A DNA stretch of 64,000 nt from Tyto alba (Eukaryota; Chordata; Aves; Strigiformes; Tytonidae): NCBI RefSeq assembly GCF_018691265.1, contig NW_024881322.1, positions 4,216,001 to 4,280,000 of the forward strand. The letters run 5' to 3'. The notes beneath the pieces were generated by a model. That model was not told the origin of the DNA, did not search any database, and saw nothing but the letters and a program-made list of their open reading frames with translations. Numbering within the stretch: position 1 is the stretch's first letter; each line of letters starts with the position of its first letter. This document shows positions 1 to 12,500 of this stretch, piece by piece. Both the position numbers and the translations under genes were made by a program.

Positions 1-1340
1 TCGTGGCGTGTAAAAGGAGCAGGTACACGGTATCAGCCTCATGAAGAGGAAGAGAAGATACATAAAACTGATAAGGAACTTTCTAAAATTCAGTGTCCAG
101 GTGAGACAGGGATTTGGACCCTGACCCAGACTGCTGAAGCAGTGACCTTGCTCCGTGGCCTCTGTCATCTTAGCTCTTCCTCTTCACAACGGTTGCAGCA
201 GCAGAACTTCCCTTGACAGCTTCTGATTCCCCCTTCAAATCTTGTTGTCTCTGGCCAAGTGCCTCTGCTTTATTTTGGGCATGAAGCACCTCCTCAGGAT
301 AGAACCTGTTATTTGGTAGTTACAGCGTGTATCTAGGACGCACATATTCCTACTCTCTTAGAAGAGGAAATTATGCCTGGGATTCCCACGTTGTGGATGA
401 GCTTCTTGCTGTAAAAGGGGTGGAGAAGCAGAGTGAGAGTGAATTGGTTTACCTACTTCACATTTGGGGGGGGCGTGGAGGGAGGAATTACTTGGCTACA
501 TCTGTGGTGAGAACACTTCCTAAATGAGATTTAACAGATGACCTGGGCAGAGGAGCACCTAATTTTGGACCTTGTGAGTCCTCCTGTCCTTAGGTACGCA
601 GCACTGCCTGGGCTCCTCGCAGAGCTGGGTGGGTGATGCATAGGGGCTCGCGGACTTTCACTGTCTTCTGCACGTGGCAGCTCCCCAGACAAGGTTTTGA
701 GAATCCAAATAAGTCTCTGCTGAGATCTGGGTCACCAGTTACCCAAACTGGTGTTGTGGTGGCACACAAGCCTGCGCTAAAATCTGAGCAGAAACAAAGG
801 ACATAAGGACACACTGTGCCATAAATGCTATTTGCAGCTGAGCTCAGCCTTCCCTAAGGATGCTTCCCTATGGGTCTTCGTATCTAAGCCACGCTCTGGC
901 AGGAGACAAGCTGGATCCAACAACGTGGGCAGCACGCAGGCAGGACATGGGCCCTGGGTCACCTCTGACCTTGCTCTTTCAGCTCAGAAGTGCCTAAATA
1001 CTGAAACTGGGGCTTCTGCACAGGAGATTTGGTAGTACAGATGCTGCATGGGGAACCCATGGGCACCTCTTTTATACATCCTCAGCCGTGGGCTTGCTGT
1101 AGATGACACTAAAATACCTGTGAATGTGGGACCCTTGGAAGACTTCATCGTGCTCCGTGCCTGCCTCAGTGATGCTAAAGCTGGCTCCAGGCTTGCCAGA
1201 TCCTGTTAACTTAGAGGCCTATGCCATCTATGCAAGGCTCAGTGAGGTTGGTTTAGACCTTCTTCAACCCTGAGAAACCAAGTTTACTGGAGGAGTCTTG
1301 TGAAGTCTGTATTACTTACAAATGCTCCTGGCTAATATTT

Positions 1341-1378
1341 TGGTTTGGGTTTTTTGGTTTGGTTTGGTTTGGTTTTTT
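1341..1378. repeat. (GGTTT)n-like simple repeat
   Basis: The + strand shows repeated GGTTT units, with G runs of two or three bases alternating with T runs of three to six bases. This is an imperfect pentanucleotide microsatellite. Its purity is too low for it to be a recent expansion. Confidence 0.8.
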
Positions 1379-2578
1379 CTCTTGGTTATCTCACCTGGAA
1401 ATGCTGTTGTTTTGAAGTTGCCTGTAGGACTTCTTACAACTTCCTTCAGTTGCTCCAGGTTTTTAAAGTTGTGGTGCATATTTTTCCCTCCTCCATTTAT
1501 TGCCCTGAATTTTTTTTTTTGTTTCCCCCCCCTTCATGGTACCTACATCTCTGACATTCTGGAATCCTGTAGGCCAGATTTCAAGGAGGTTATAAAACCT
1601 GGAAAAAGCTGAAGGAGTGCAGGACAAAAGATACATTGACATTTTGCACTCACATCAGTAAAATCCAGTATTTTGCAGTGGACTCCTAGAGTAAGATCGT
1701 GGTCATCCAAATATTCTTGCAGGAAATGCGGTTGTTCCCCATAAACTTAAAAAGGGAGAAAAATCTCCCTGTTTTTATTAATGTACACACCCTCTGGTTC
1801 CTCAGTGATTGGTAGCAGCAGGTAATGGGGTTGTAGAATGGTGTTTGTTTAACAGAAAGGTAGGTTAAAAGGGAGTTGGTGTTCACTGGAATCAGCTGTG
1901 TGAAGCTCCATCTGACCCAGCTCAGAGGCTGAAGTGCTGTGAAAGGTGCAGGGTGCTGTGCACGGTGAGTTATACGTTTTGCTCAGGTAATCTCACTGCC
2001 CTGAGCATTTTAAGGAGCACACAACCACAGCTGATTTCAGAACCTACTATATAAAGCCTTTGACTGGATAGGTTTTTCTTTGAAATGTTTAAAAAATGTT
2101 TTTGAATTTTTTTACATATTCTAACGTTTTAACATATTCTAGTCAAAACTGTGCTTTTATAAAACATCTTTAAGGCTTTTTTCCAAGATTTCCATTGACT
2201 GCAGCAGGCTTTGGCACAGACTTTAACTGTACAAAGCCTAGGACTATAAATATAGATTCCCAAGGACTTGACTGGAGCTAGTGACAGATGTATAGCTTGA
2301 CTCCGAGATCTGCCAGGGCAACATTTTCCAGAAGCAAAAAATGAGAATCATCTGTGTTAAATTTATCCACACTTGGACTTCTTTGGTACGTGCTGGAGGA
2401 AATCGCTAGGGAGCGGATGACTTTTTAATCTGCCAGTAGTGTAAAGTTTGTGCGCTGTCTTTGAGGCAGTAGTGCTTATTACATTCCTTGGGTAAATTTT
2501 AACTCTGATGCAAGGTATATAAAACATCTTCACAAGGTAGAAGGGGGGATCAATAGCATGCGGTGAATAACTCTCTCT

Positions 2579-3184
2579 TCAGTGCCTGCTCAAAGTGTTG
2601 CCGTATGCTCTTATGACACGGTTTAGATGTCGGATCCATGTGGCCGGTCTTGCCGTTGATGATACACGCTCCCTGAGGACCTGATCTGGACCCCACTGAA
2701 AAGATCGTCCTGTCTTCAGTGGCTTTGGAACCAGGCTGGAATGCACTGATCTCCCATTGATGCCCCACCGCCTACCAGAGACCTTCTTGCTCTTGGGACT
2801 GGAGACGAACCTTTTGTTTGGTCTGGCCAACAGTTTGAGAGCAAGGCTATATTTTTTCCACTGTTTCTGGTGACCTTTGGGGCTGGAAACGCATTTTGGA
2901 TGTGAGGTCTGGGGTAGCAGAGTGCTGTATTTGCTCATGCCGTGGCAGGGACGGAAACATGTGTTTAGAGGGAAGTTCTGATTAACATCATCAAAGTGTT
3001 TCCTTTCTTCAACACAGACCTGCACAATGCAAGCGCTGCAAGCCAAAAAACATGATTCAGTGCTTTGATCATTATGAGAGGTGATGCGGATAGAAAGGAA
3101 TCGCTCATTTTTCAAGGCACACTGGGAAGGGAGATGCTCTGTACCAGCCTTGTTGGCATAGTCTTTCTGCCAGCACCCACCCAT
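2579..3184 (-). other. Long minus-strand ORF of unknown status
   Basis: An ATG at 3,184 (a weaker GTG start lies at 3,193) opens 201 codons that end in TGA at 2,579-2,581. The predicted product has about ten cysteines in its first half, including a C-x3-C-x2-C-x4-C cluster. The second half is strongly basic, with several SSPK and KRF-like stretches. I recognise no domain, signal peptide or transmembrane segment. By my estimate a run of this length is expected about 0.3 times by chance in a window this size, so it may be accidental. No promoter is evident upstream. It could be a single-exon gene, an exon, a decayed retrocopy or chance. Confidence 0.15.
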
Positions 3185-3360
3185 GCCCTTCACCAGAGAC
3201 GGAATACAGGGGGAGGTGGGACCTCGGCTTGACCCAGTACCGATGTGCTTATGCTTTTGTCAGTGGTTTGCAGAGACGTGTACCGGAGGCAGTTCGAGCC
3301 AAATGTCTGGAGCGCAGAGCTGAGCAATTCATGCATTCACAGCACAGGTTAGCAGGAAGG

Positions 3361-3430
3361 CCCTGGGCAAATCTCACCATCGCGCCACCTCTCAGTTTTC
3401 CCATCTGTCAGAGGGAGTAATAACACTGAC
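3361..3430 (+). repeat. MIR-like SINE core fragment
   Basis: The segment carries a series of words in MIR core order: a CTGGGCAA word, then CTCAGTTTTCCCATCTGT, then a GGGAGTAATAAC word. MIR cores have GGGCAAGTCAC, CTCAGTTTCCTCATCTGT and GGGGATAATAAT at the same spacing. The match is gapped and diverged, as expected for a SINE family that predates amniotes. No tRNA-like head or LINE-like tail is obvious. The name is inferred from word order and is not a computed alignment. Confidence 0.5.
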
Positions 3431-3704
3431 CCCTTGCAAGAGTACCCTTGAGGGGCCTGAGTTGTTTGGGAGGGGGGGGACAGGCTCTGCTTGCTGCCAC
3501 TGGTCCCAACACAGCTGCCTGGTGGTGACTGAGAGCTGGTCAACGGTGGCCAACGGTGAGGAGCTTCGAAGATGAAAAAGAGCCGATGCCAACCGGTTAA
3601 ATCGCAGAGACCGACACACCTTCACAGAACCTGTGCCTTAAAGTTTCCTGACGAGCAAGGGAAAGCAAACGCCTCTCTGGAAGGTCCAAGCTCAATTCCC
3701 TCCT

Positions 3705-3719
3705 CCCCCCCCCCCCCCC
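3705..3719 (+). repeat. Poly(C) tract, 15 bases
   Basis: Fifteen consecutive C residues stand at the edge of a GC-rich patch. The complementary G run could form a quadruplex. Such runs are prone to slippage, so the assembled length may be unreliable. Confidence 0.95.
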
Positions 3720-3739
3720 AGCCCCAAACCGGCTCCTCT

Positions 3740-3910
3740 CTTCTGTGCGGGTGGGAGGGAGAGGCTGGAGGCTGGCGGCCGGCCGGCCGGCTGGGAGTTG
3801 TTCCAGCAGCGGGGAGAACTCAGCTGGCAGCACGCTGACAGTTCGGAGCTGGAGGACCGTCCCCCGGGGACCACTGCCAGATGGCTGGGATGAGAGTATC
3901 CGTCGGGTGG
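3740..3910. other. Small GC-rich, CpG-containing patch
   Basis: The segment includes a (GGCC)n-like run at about 3,774-3,792 and several CpGs, and its surroundings are of ordinary composition. No consensus splice donor with a coding frame follows that would make it a convincing promoter or first exon. It may be a distal CpG-rich element or the start of an unknown non-coding transcript. Confidence 0.4.
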
Positions 3911-4801
3911 TTTTAGTCCCTGCTGGAGTGGTGGAGGGAGCTGGGGCTGAGCAGGACAAAGGTGCTGTGCGCTGGTTTAGGTGGGAGGCTTCGGGACAAG
4001 AGGGAACGTCACCCACTGTGTTCCTGCGGCTGTTGCACAGGCTGAGGTAATAGAATAGCTGTCTAGGCAGGGAAAGGACCACTGGTGTCGGACACTGCGT
4101 GAATACAGAGTTTGAAATATTGTGCGTGCAAATGTTACTCTTGGATCAGTGATGATTGGCCCTGGAATGCGTCACAGCAAAGCCATTTTTAAAAGCACTG
4201 GAAATTCATTTAGCAAACGTAAGGGTGGTCTAATGAAAAGGCACGTGCTGAAATATCTCCTCCGCTAGCCTCCCCTGTGCTGCTATTCATGGTTTTACAT
4301 GGAGGGAGAAGTTTCTGCGTTGCTCTCTGTTCCTTCTGTGCTGAGAGTTAGCCCCAGTTTGCTGAACCTTTGTATGAGGAGGGTGACGGAGGTGCCTGCC
4401 AGGGCCTTACCCCTGCCTTTCCCCTACCTTGTCCCTGCTGGCTCTGGGCTCCAGCATCGTTTCACTGCTCCCCTACTCAAAAGCCACATCCCACAAAAGA
4501 TGTCTTCTCTTACGATGCAGCCTGCAGACGTGCTCTCCTTAGAGATGAAGGCAGCTCCCCAGCTGCCGTGGTGCAGCTCAGTGCACAACCTGGTCTGTCT
4601 CACAGGCAGCTACAATCTCAAGAGGTGAGTGGAAACATTTCGGACACATACCTATGTGATGGGTGGCCAGAAGGAAAGGGCTGGTTTTGGAACTGGGGCC
4701 CTGGATTGGCATCCAGAAATTGTTCTGCTGCAGCCTTGCTCTGTAGTGTCAAGCACGCTGTTTACTTGCTGAGCTTCCTCTGCCCATCTGCTTTGGCGCA
4801 G

Positions 4802-4887
4802 GGGGTAGAGAATGAGAAATCTGTTGTTGAAACTCTGGGCTCCTGCACAGGGTCACAGTTTTCAGATATACGCGGTGTGACACGACG
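4802..4887 (+). other. Exon-like segment (weak candidate)
   Basis: A pyrimidine-rich tract ending in GCGCAG at 4,801 precedes the segment, and the donor GACG|GTGAGTATGG follows at 4,888. One frame (codons starting at 4,802) is open throughout and encodes a hydrophilic stretch beginning GVENEKSVVETLGSC. An upstream AAGAG|GTGAGTGG donor lies near 4,624. I have no homology for the peptide. Splice-like pairs of this quality also arise by chance in tens of kilobases, so this is only a lead. Confidence 0.15.
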
Positions 4888-7800
4888 GTGAGTATGGAGC
4901 TGCTAGTGGAGGGAGGAAGGGGGACTAACAGGGCTGAAGGCTTAGCCCTCCTGGTGCTGCATCTGTGTTTCTGAATCCCATGACACCACCACAGCCATCT
5001 CGTTTGTGACAGGTCAGTCACAACCATGACCACCGTGTTGGGGACTATTCAGTTTCTGGACAAAGACAAGAAGATGGGCTTAAGGAAAATGTCACAGTTC
5101 TTGGCAAAATAGCCAACAGTGATGTGGTGGGTGAAGAAATTGCTTCACCGGAGAAAGAAGAGTTTTAGGGAAGGGTTTAGGAGGGCTGTCAGAAGCAGCC
5201 TCACAAAGAGAAGAAAAAGAAGGCTTCCAGATATGAAAGGCACAAAGAATGGAGTGGGACAACAAAGAGATGTGGCGGCCGGGTGAGAGGTTTTGCAGGG
5301 CAAGGAGAGCTTGGGGTGCCAGGAGGGTGGAAGGGTTGAAGAGTACAATCTATTCCCCACTGGATGTGCTCAGACCCCACTGTGGTGCCTCATACAGCCT
5401 GGGTATCAGTGTACCAAGGGCTTACAGCTACTCAGGGAAAATAAGTGCTGCATAAATGTAGGATCATTATTCACTCAGCACATCGACTTGTTTAAATTTC
5501 TGTGAAGAGAGCAAGTATATTATGGTATTGTTATCCTATGTGGAGAGTTGTTCATTTTTAATTATAGTTCGTGAGAAATACAGACTCTTACAATGTGTCG
5601 TCTGTTCAAACAGATACATACATCTTAGGGAAAAAAATAATAGTGCTATTAAATACTGTTCTTATAAAGTGTCAGAACAAAGTACGTGTGCACGTCTCCT
5701 CATATCCAGCCATAAAATAGATGTAGAGGACTAAACATAGAAATGTATCCAACAAATTTGTATAGCAGCTAACCATGAGTCAATGGGACTGATCTGTGCA
5801 AATCCCTCAGGTATCTGTATGTAAATAGACACCCCACACCCCAAGGTTGACATTCATGAAAAAGGCAGTGTCTCATATTTCCTGATTTGCTTCCTCGTTC
5901 CTCAGAAATCACTATTCCTGCGTTTGGCAAAAGGCGATTTAGGGATAAAGTGGGAGCCAACTACCCGATGTGATTCAGGGGGGGCTCTTCCTGCCCACCC
6001 TGGATGTTATTCACATCACCTCGCCGCTGACTGCTGAGAACTGCAGAAAATTAAGTGTTGCCATCATCCTTTGTCCTGCAGGCAGCAATTTTCTGCTTGC
6101 CTGTGGGAAATAATCCTCTTTTAATTTAATTATTCATTTTTCAATTATTTAATGAAGTACTCTGGGGTAGCAGCAAGGCTTTTGGTTAGTTTTCAAATTG
6201 CTGCCACCTCAGACAGTAGAGCACTGGGATCCAGCTCCCTGGGAGAAGGGATTCGTTGTCTTTGAGCTGCTGCTTTCATTAGGAGGGATATGCTGTCTCC
6301 TTTCTCTGGCACATCCCTCGGGAAGTTTCCCTGTATTCTGCCAGCCTGCTTAGGTCCCACGGAGGCTTGAGCCTGCCTGGACAAAATCAACGGCTCTGGA
6401 CAAGGACAGCTGAATGGGGCACCTTCAGGAATCCGTCAGTGTTTCTCCTCTTGCCAGCAAGGAGGCTCCTTGGAGAGCCCCACGAGCAACCTCCTGTGCT
6501 GGGTTTAACACTTTCTATCACAGGAAAAACAAAAGCTGGCCCTCCGTGGAGGGACTTCACAGTGCTCTGCGCTGGCCCCTCGTGCCGGCGAGGGCATCGC
6601 TTCTGGTGTGGCTAAGGTCTTCACCGAGACTGACTTTCCACTCTGAGCTGTATCCCTGTTAGTTCCTGAATGGCATTAGCTCTGATTTGAGGGGCAGGAG
6701 CCAGCCCTAAAAGATTACTGCATCAAATATAAAAGATGTTCACGCAGTATCAAGTAGGAAGAAGTTTAAAAGGAAAGAGGTCGGTTCCGTTGTCACTTGC
6801 ACAGTTTTTGATAGAAGTAACTCCATTCATTTCTGTGTAGCTAATTTTGTGTTATGCCAGCATAAGTGAGAGCAGAGTCAGGCCTTCCTCCTGCAGCAGC
6901 TAAAGTGAAAAACATTTCTATTTTTAAAGCTGAAAGCATTTCTTACTTTTATTTATCATGTGTCACTTTGTTGGCAGCGATGGTGTAAATGGCACAGAAA
7001 AGTTAAATGAGCTATTTATGGCACTGCTTATGACCCTAATGCTCACTACCACAGCAGTCACCAGGCATTGTTTGGGCAGCAGAACCAAGGAAACCTGGGT
7101 TCCTGGGCAAAGATAAGGCTGATGGTGCTCACTTCTTGCACCCTAAAGCCTCGAAAAAGGTCTGTTTCTTCTTTATGGATGTCTGATTTTGCACTGCTTC
7201 TGGGTACTTAATATCTTTAAGCTCTCTAGGCCTTTGTAAAATTTGGTCAAAGGGTTCAGAAACTGTTACAGGAGTAAGCAGGGATGAGCAGGAGAAAGAA
7301 AAGGAGAGATTGCCCAAGTCTCTATTTCCCCAATAAATACAACTTAAAAAGGGGCAGGTGTTTGGTGGCGCAGTCTGCAGGACAAGTCCTGGCTTCAATA
7401 AACACCTCCCCGTGCGTGGAAACCTGCAGAGACATCACCCAAGCTGGCAGACAGTTGTCTGAATAAGAGGGGGAAGAGCAGGGCAGCTCACAGCAGCTTC
7501 TCAAAGCGTCTCCGAGGCCTGGGGTGCCCTCCTGGAAGAGCACACCCCCCGCCACGCCAGCGTGGGATGAAGAGCTCCCTTTATTTTGTCTTCATTCATC
7601 TTTCTAACGCCTTGCTTGTGACACGGGAAGGCAGGACTGAGGCCGGGAGTGAGGGCTGCTGATTCTGGCACCCCCTTTTGCAAGTGGGGACAGCTCAAGG
7701 ATGGCAGGAGATAAGCAATGCAGAACAGGCTTGCAGCTGACCCTCCGACCTCAGGGGTGACGGTGGACTCTTCCCTGGTAAATTTACAGGCTTATTGGAA

Positions 7801-9089
7801 TATGAGATTACACTTCTTCCCCCCTGTGTCGTAGTAAATCCATTGGTGAGGTGTCTCACAGAGACATTTCGGCCCCTCTCACAGGAGGAAATTTCCCTCC
7901 AGCTAGGAGATTTATTCCCTGTAAAATTGAACAGGAGAATAAGATTTCCAGAGAGAGCCCGCGGCTGTCATAAAGGATTATTGCCAATTTCTTAGGCTGT
8001 GCGCACAGATCCTGGCACTCAGGTAGCAAATTTTGTACGTCTAAAACTCCATGACTGGGGGTACGCAAATGTCTGGGTGCCCTCTCCAAGCAATGACTGG
8101 TGCTTTCAAGGATCCTTGTCTCCAGATGAAGATTTCCTTAGAGGTCCTGTGGGGCTTTGCCACGCAGACTAATGAAGCAAGTCGGGGGTACGATGTTAAG
8201 CTCAGACCACTGTGGTGTTCCCCGAATTTCCTAGGAGGCTGGTGGCCAAACAGCTCACCTCCCCATCTGCAAGGAAGGGAGAAAGGCCTTTTTTTGTCTC
8301 CTTCACAGAAGGATCATTACACCAATTGCATTAAAGATTGCAACGTGCTGAAGTGCTAGGGGAGCCATAGGAGTACCGTGGGCTGAGATAAATATAAAAT
8401 ACTATCATTTAAAGGCTCTTGTCTTTCAGTTGCTAATGGCTTAATTAAACAATAACATTTAACAGATGTGCTTTTTCTCCTCCAATAATTCACTCCATCT
8501 GTGTCAACATAACTAGGCCCAAATGAGTGCACCAAAATGTAGCTGTTAATGTCTTATTTCAGTTTTTATGTATTGATGTACATTTACATATGTATTGTTT
8601 CATCCTGTGATGAGTTCAATGCCTCCTTAGAAGGAGGTGTATTGCACACTATGGAGTTTAAAGACCCTCTCTTAATTTGTAGAGTAAGAACAAAAAAGCA
8701 AAAATCCAGAGACAAATGCAAATACAGATACCTTGAATTGAAGATAAAATTGGGCACAAAGGGTGTTACATATTGAAATACAGGATCTGTGGCTCTGTGC
8801 TCTTTAGGATAGCAAATATTTTATGACCCTTTGTTTCTGAAACAATTTTTCTCCTAACTTCACATGCTGAAAAAAATATCTTACCTTGCAGCATGTGAAA
8901 GCAGATGACCATCTGAATCCCTAGGTTGGAAGAGTGGGTAACCTGGACGTATCTGTGGAGAGCTTTGCTGTTTTATGAAATAGCTTTAGTAGCATTAGAG
9001 GTGAATAGAGCTCTCCCGGTTGATATCGTTATTACTTTAAAACAGCCTTACTCGGGATAAGTGCTTTCTCAAAGACGCTTGGGAGTCCT

Positions 9090-9500
9090 TGAAGACCTTG
9101 CAGGCCGTGACCCCGATCTGAGGAACCCCGCGGTGCGATGGATGCTACGCGTGGAAGCGTTTGCACCGCTGGGCCAGCACGGACGAAGGCCAGGAGTACG
9201 CCCATACCCGTCGGCTCCGTGTCGCCCCGCTTCCTAACCTGTACCTCCTCCCGCAGGCTGCGGCCCCCGCCCGCCCGGTAGCCGGGCTGGGATGCTGCGG
9301 GGCGCTGGGCTCAGGTGTGACAGGTCCCATGGGCGGGCACTCCCAGCCCTGCTGTCCCCCGGGGAGTCCCCAGGCTGTCCCAGAGCCAGCTAGGCGTACG
9401 GTGGGGCTGAGGAGCAAGCACGGCGGGTTCCCGGCTGCTCCTGGGACTGGTCTTACGAGCCGCGCAAACTCCGCGGCTGAATCCGGCTGGGTGATGCCTG
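9090..9500. other. Minor CpG-rich patch
   Basis: CpG dinucleotides are clearly enriched over about 400 bp compared with flanking AT-rich DNA. The density is much lower than at the 46.7 kb island. Overlapping ORFs on both strands here reflect GC-richness. I see no promoter motif or first-exon donor that would define a gene, so a distal regulatory element is one option and plain composition is another. Confidence 0.35.
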
Positions 9501-12500
9501 GGCAAGAACCTTCCCAAGTCCAGCTCCTTAGTTTCCCTACAGTCTGAACAGCTTCTTTTAACAATTCTGCTATGAATTCTTATGAACCGACTGGGTTACT
9601 TGATTTTCCCCTAATTTAATTTGGGTTAATATAATTTTAATCAATCTGTCTTCTCAGCATCCTATTAACCTTCCAATGAACTCCTCCTATAAGGTGACTG
9701 TGGAAGGAGGCAGTCTACATCTGTTAAAATATTAGCCTGCTCTTTGGTTTGCGAAGAATTAGTCAGCAGAAAAAGAGTTGATGAGCACGACACATGGTCA
9801 GAGGGGATGGTGGGTGATGACCCAACTCCATTCTCACCGAAGACCCCAGCAAAGCTGGTTCAGTGTCTCCTCGGGTCCCTTTGGCCCAGCACACCCCGGC
9901 AGTGGTGTGGAAAGCAGCTAGAGCTGTCTCTGCCGTGAGACTACCAGGCCCTGGCTCAAGAGCATCAGACTTTGGTGATTCTGCCCTTGACACTCTGAAC
10001 CCAAGGGGACGTTGCAGACCCAGAGAAACAGGAGGTCCCTAGTAGGTATAACCTATATATAACAGGATTGGAATTGTATCTGCCTGGTTTTCCCTACTGT
10101 TATACTTCCCAGTTTGCGATCTGCTTAAAAATATGTTCAAATTCAGCTATATACATATATAAAATAGATTGTCCTCGGTGTTAGCAGCTGCCCGGGTAAA
10201 TTTTGCTGACAATCAACCATGAAATCTTCACAGCATTTCCTCAAAGGAGAGCTGGACTGTGCCGAGATTGGCAAGGTGGCAGGAAGACTCTCCTCCGAGC
10301 CACTCCCAAGTTTAATTTTTTTTTTTTTTCAAATGAAACAAGATAGGTAATAAGGCAGTTTAGCTAAGAAAGGCCTGGGAAAAATGTGATTATTTTGTAT
10401 TTTTTGTGATCTGTGTGTAATTCCTCACTCACCATCAGGAAGAGAGTAAGGTGGCTACCTGGGGGTCCTCAGCATCACAGAAGTCAAATGTTGCAGCCTT
10501 TGCCTCATTCTGACATGGAAAAAATTCCCAGTGACTGCGTCCAAATTTTGTCTGCTAGGGACTGACATGTTGATCTCTTCAGTTATTCAGTCTATTTCAC
10601 CTCTTTAAAAATAGGTGCCCAATGAATGTGTCCATTGGCTATTAAATAGATATTTCTGAAAATCAGTGGGGCTCTGCCAGTGGTCTCTGGAAAACTCGTA
10701 CGCTGTTTGGCTTAGCTAAATTTGCATTCAGCCTTGCCAGGATTTCTCTTCTGCATAAGCAGCTGATGCATTTGCCACTAGAGCTGTTACACAGCCGTGA
10801 ACAGGAGGAGAAGGGCTTTGCATTATCTCAAATAGGATGGAGAGTCCTCTACGAAACAGCCTTTTTACTAGGATGCAATCTGCAATCTGAAGTGGAACAC
10901 AGAGAGACGGGTGGCGGATGCATGCCAGTGCCAGAGCCCGATGCAGCAGACTGTGGAGGCATCTGCACAGGGTCCAGGAGCTGATGGGCTTGGGCTGAGG
11001 ACTGCAGGCAGAGCCCCACAGGGACATCCCATCAGCTCAGCAGGACCACGGCCCCAGGACACGCTCTGTGATGGAGACAGCCCCTGCGTGAGACGTGCAA
11101 GGCTTGTCCCACATCCACCTTACAGCCGGGGCTTAAGCACCCAACTGCAGGCACCTGCCTGCACCCCAAGGCCAACCTTAATCTCAAAAGTAAAGTCTTC
11201 CTCTGCTTACTAAGGATAGTCAGCTCTGATCCTGCTAACACCCAGGGCTCTAACAAATGGGCTCTGGTGGCCTTAGTGGTGGGGCTGAGGGTGTCGCAAC
11301 CCCATTTCCCTGTGCCAGGGTGCTCCTGGGCTGCTGCAGCAGCTTTGCCGGGTGATGTGCAAGGGCAGTGCCTTACCATGCTGCCAGCAACGCTAGCAGA
11401 GCCTGCCACCCCTCACTGTAGTCACTCCAGGCTCAAGCAACATTTTACCCACGAGTGGACGTCTTCAGGAGGGGGGCCCAGAGAACGCGGTGAAGGCATT
11501 GCATGGGAACGGCCACCTCATTTCCTAATGGCACTTCTAATACCCGTTCCAGTTCTACCTGGCTTTGTGATTTCTGTATTGGTTTGTGTGCAGAGATCTC
11601 CGATATGAATCAACTGGCACCATGCTGATCTTGGAGGATTAGGGTTCAGGCAAGAAAACGGCTCTGGCAGAGCATCATCGCAAAGTCAGCCCATCAGAAA
11701 TAAAGAGCTGTTAAGAAGGACGTGGGTTGTGCAACTTTGATCAGCCCCTACAATACACAGGCTTTATTTACTAATGTAATTGAATTGTTATTCCAAATCT
11801 AATTTTTCTGTGGGACTTTGCCATCCTTGGTGCATAGGATAGAAATCCCACTTGATCGCCACTACTGGATACAGTATTTTCCCATTTCCCCATCTTGTCT
11901 CTTCTCCCTTACCTTTCAGTCCAATTTCATTCTCTTCTGCTCAAGCAACCCCAGTCCTCATTCAGTTCCTCATCATCTTTCCCTCCATCACTGCCTGCCT
12001 GCCACCTACAACCTCCCCAGTCACTGCCGCCGTTCCTGGCTGTGACAAGCTTTCCCGGGTCCCTCGGGGATCAGGTGTGACCATGTTAATCTCCTCCAGG
12101 CCAAGTAATCCCCCTGGCTAAACCTGATCACTGGGTGTCTCTTCTTCCACCCACCGGTCTGCCTCATCCGCTCCTGGGGTGGCCCGAGCGGGTCAGCGGG
12201 ACACGCGGTGCCGGGGGAGAAGCAGGCTGGAGCCTGGAGGGATGGAGGACCTCAAAGCTCATCCTATGACTCAAATTCACCCACCCTTAAACCAAGCCCA
12301 CGTAAATTAGGAGTAAACAAAAAGCGCTTGTTTGCTGTCTGCGGCAGAGTCCTTCACTCGGGCGGGAGTCATCAAACCTCCTTCTGCCATTGCTCGCCCC
12401 TCCGGTTCAGTGAGGCAGATATCCCGTGGGCACGGCTCAAAGCCACTCTTACCTGTCCAGCCAGAAAACAGTGTCAGCCAACAATTTCTCAGAGGCTTAA

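Larger units (their letters stand above)
1..3360. other. Intergenic DNA without a recognised gene
   Basis: I see no recognisable gene, RNA gene or well-preserved repeat here. The stretch contains a short GGTTT-rich run near 1,341-1,378 and AT-rich sequence at 2,040-2,250. It also contains a 201-codon ATG-initiated reading frame on the minus strand (2,579-3,184), listed separately. The other frames in this stretch are short and have no coding signature I trust. Confidence 0.6.

Noticed and set aside
8885..8920. 36-bp minus-strand microexon with good acceptor and CAAG|GTAAGAT donor
   Set aside because: It is isolated, too short to test for coding, and has no partner exons on that strand.
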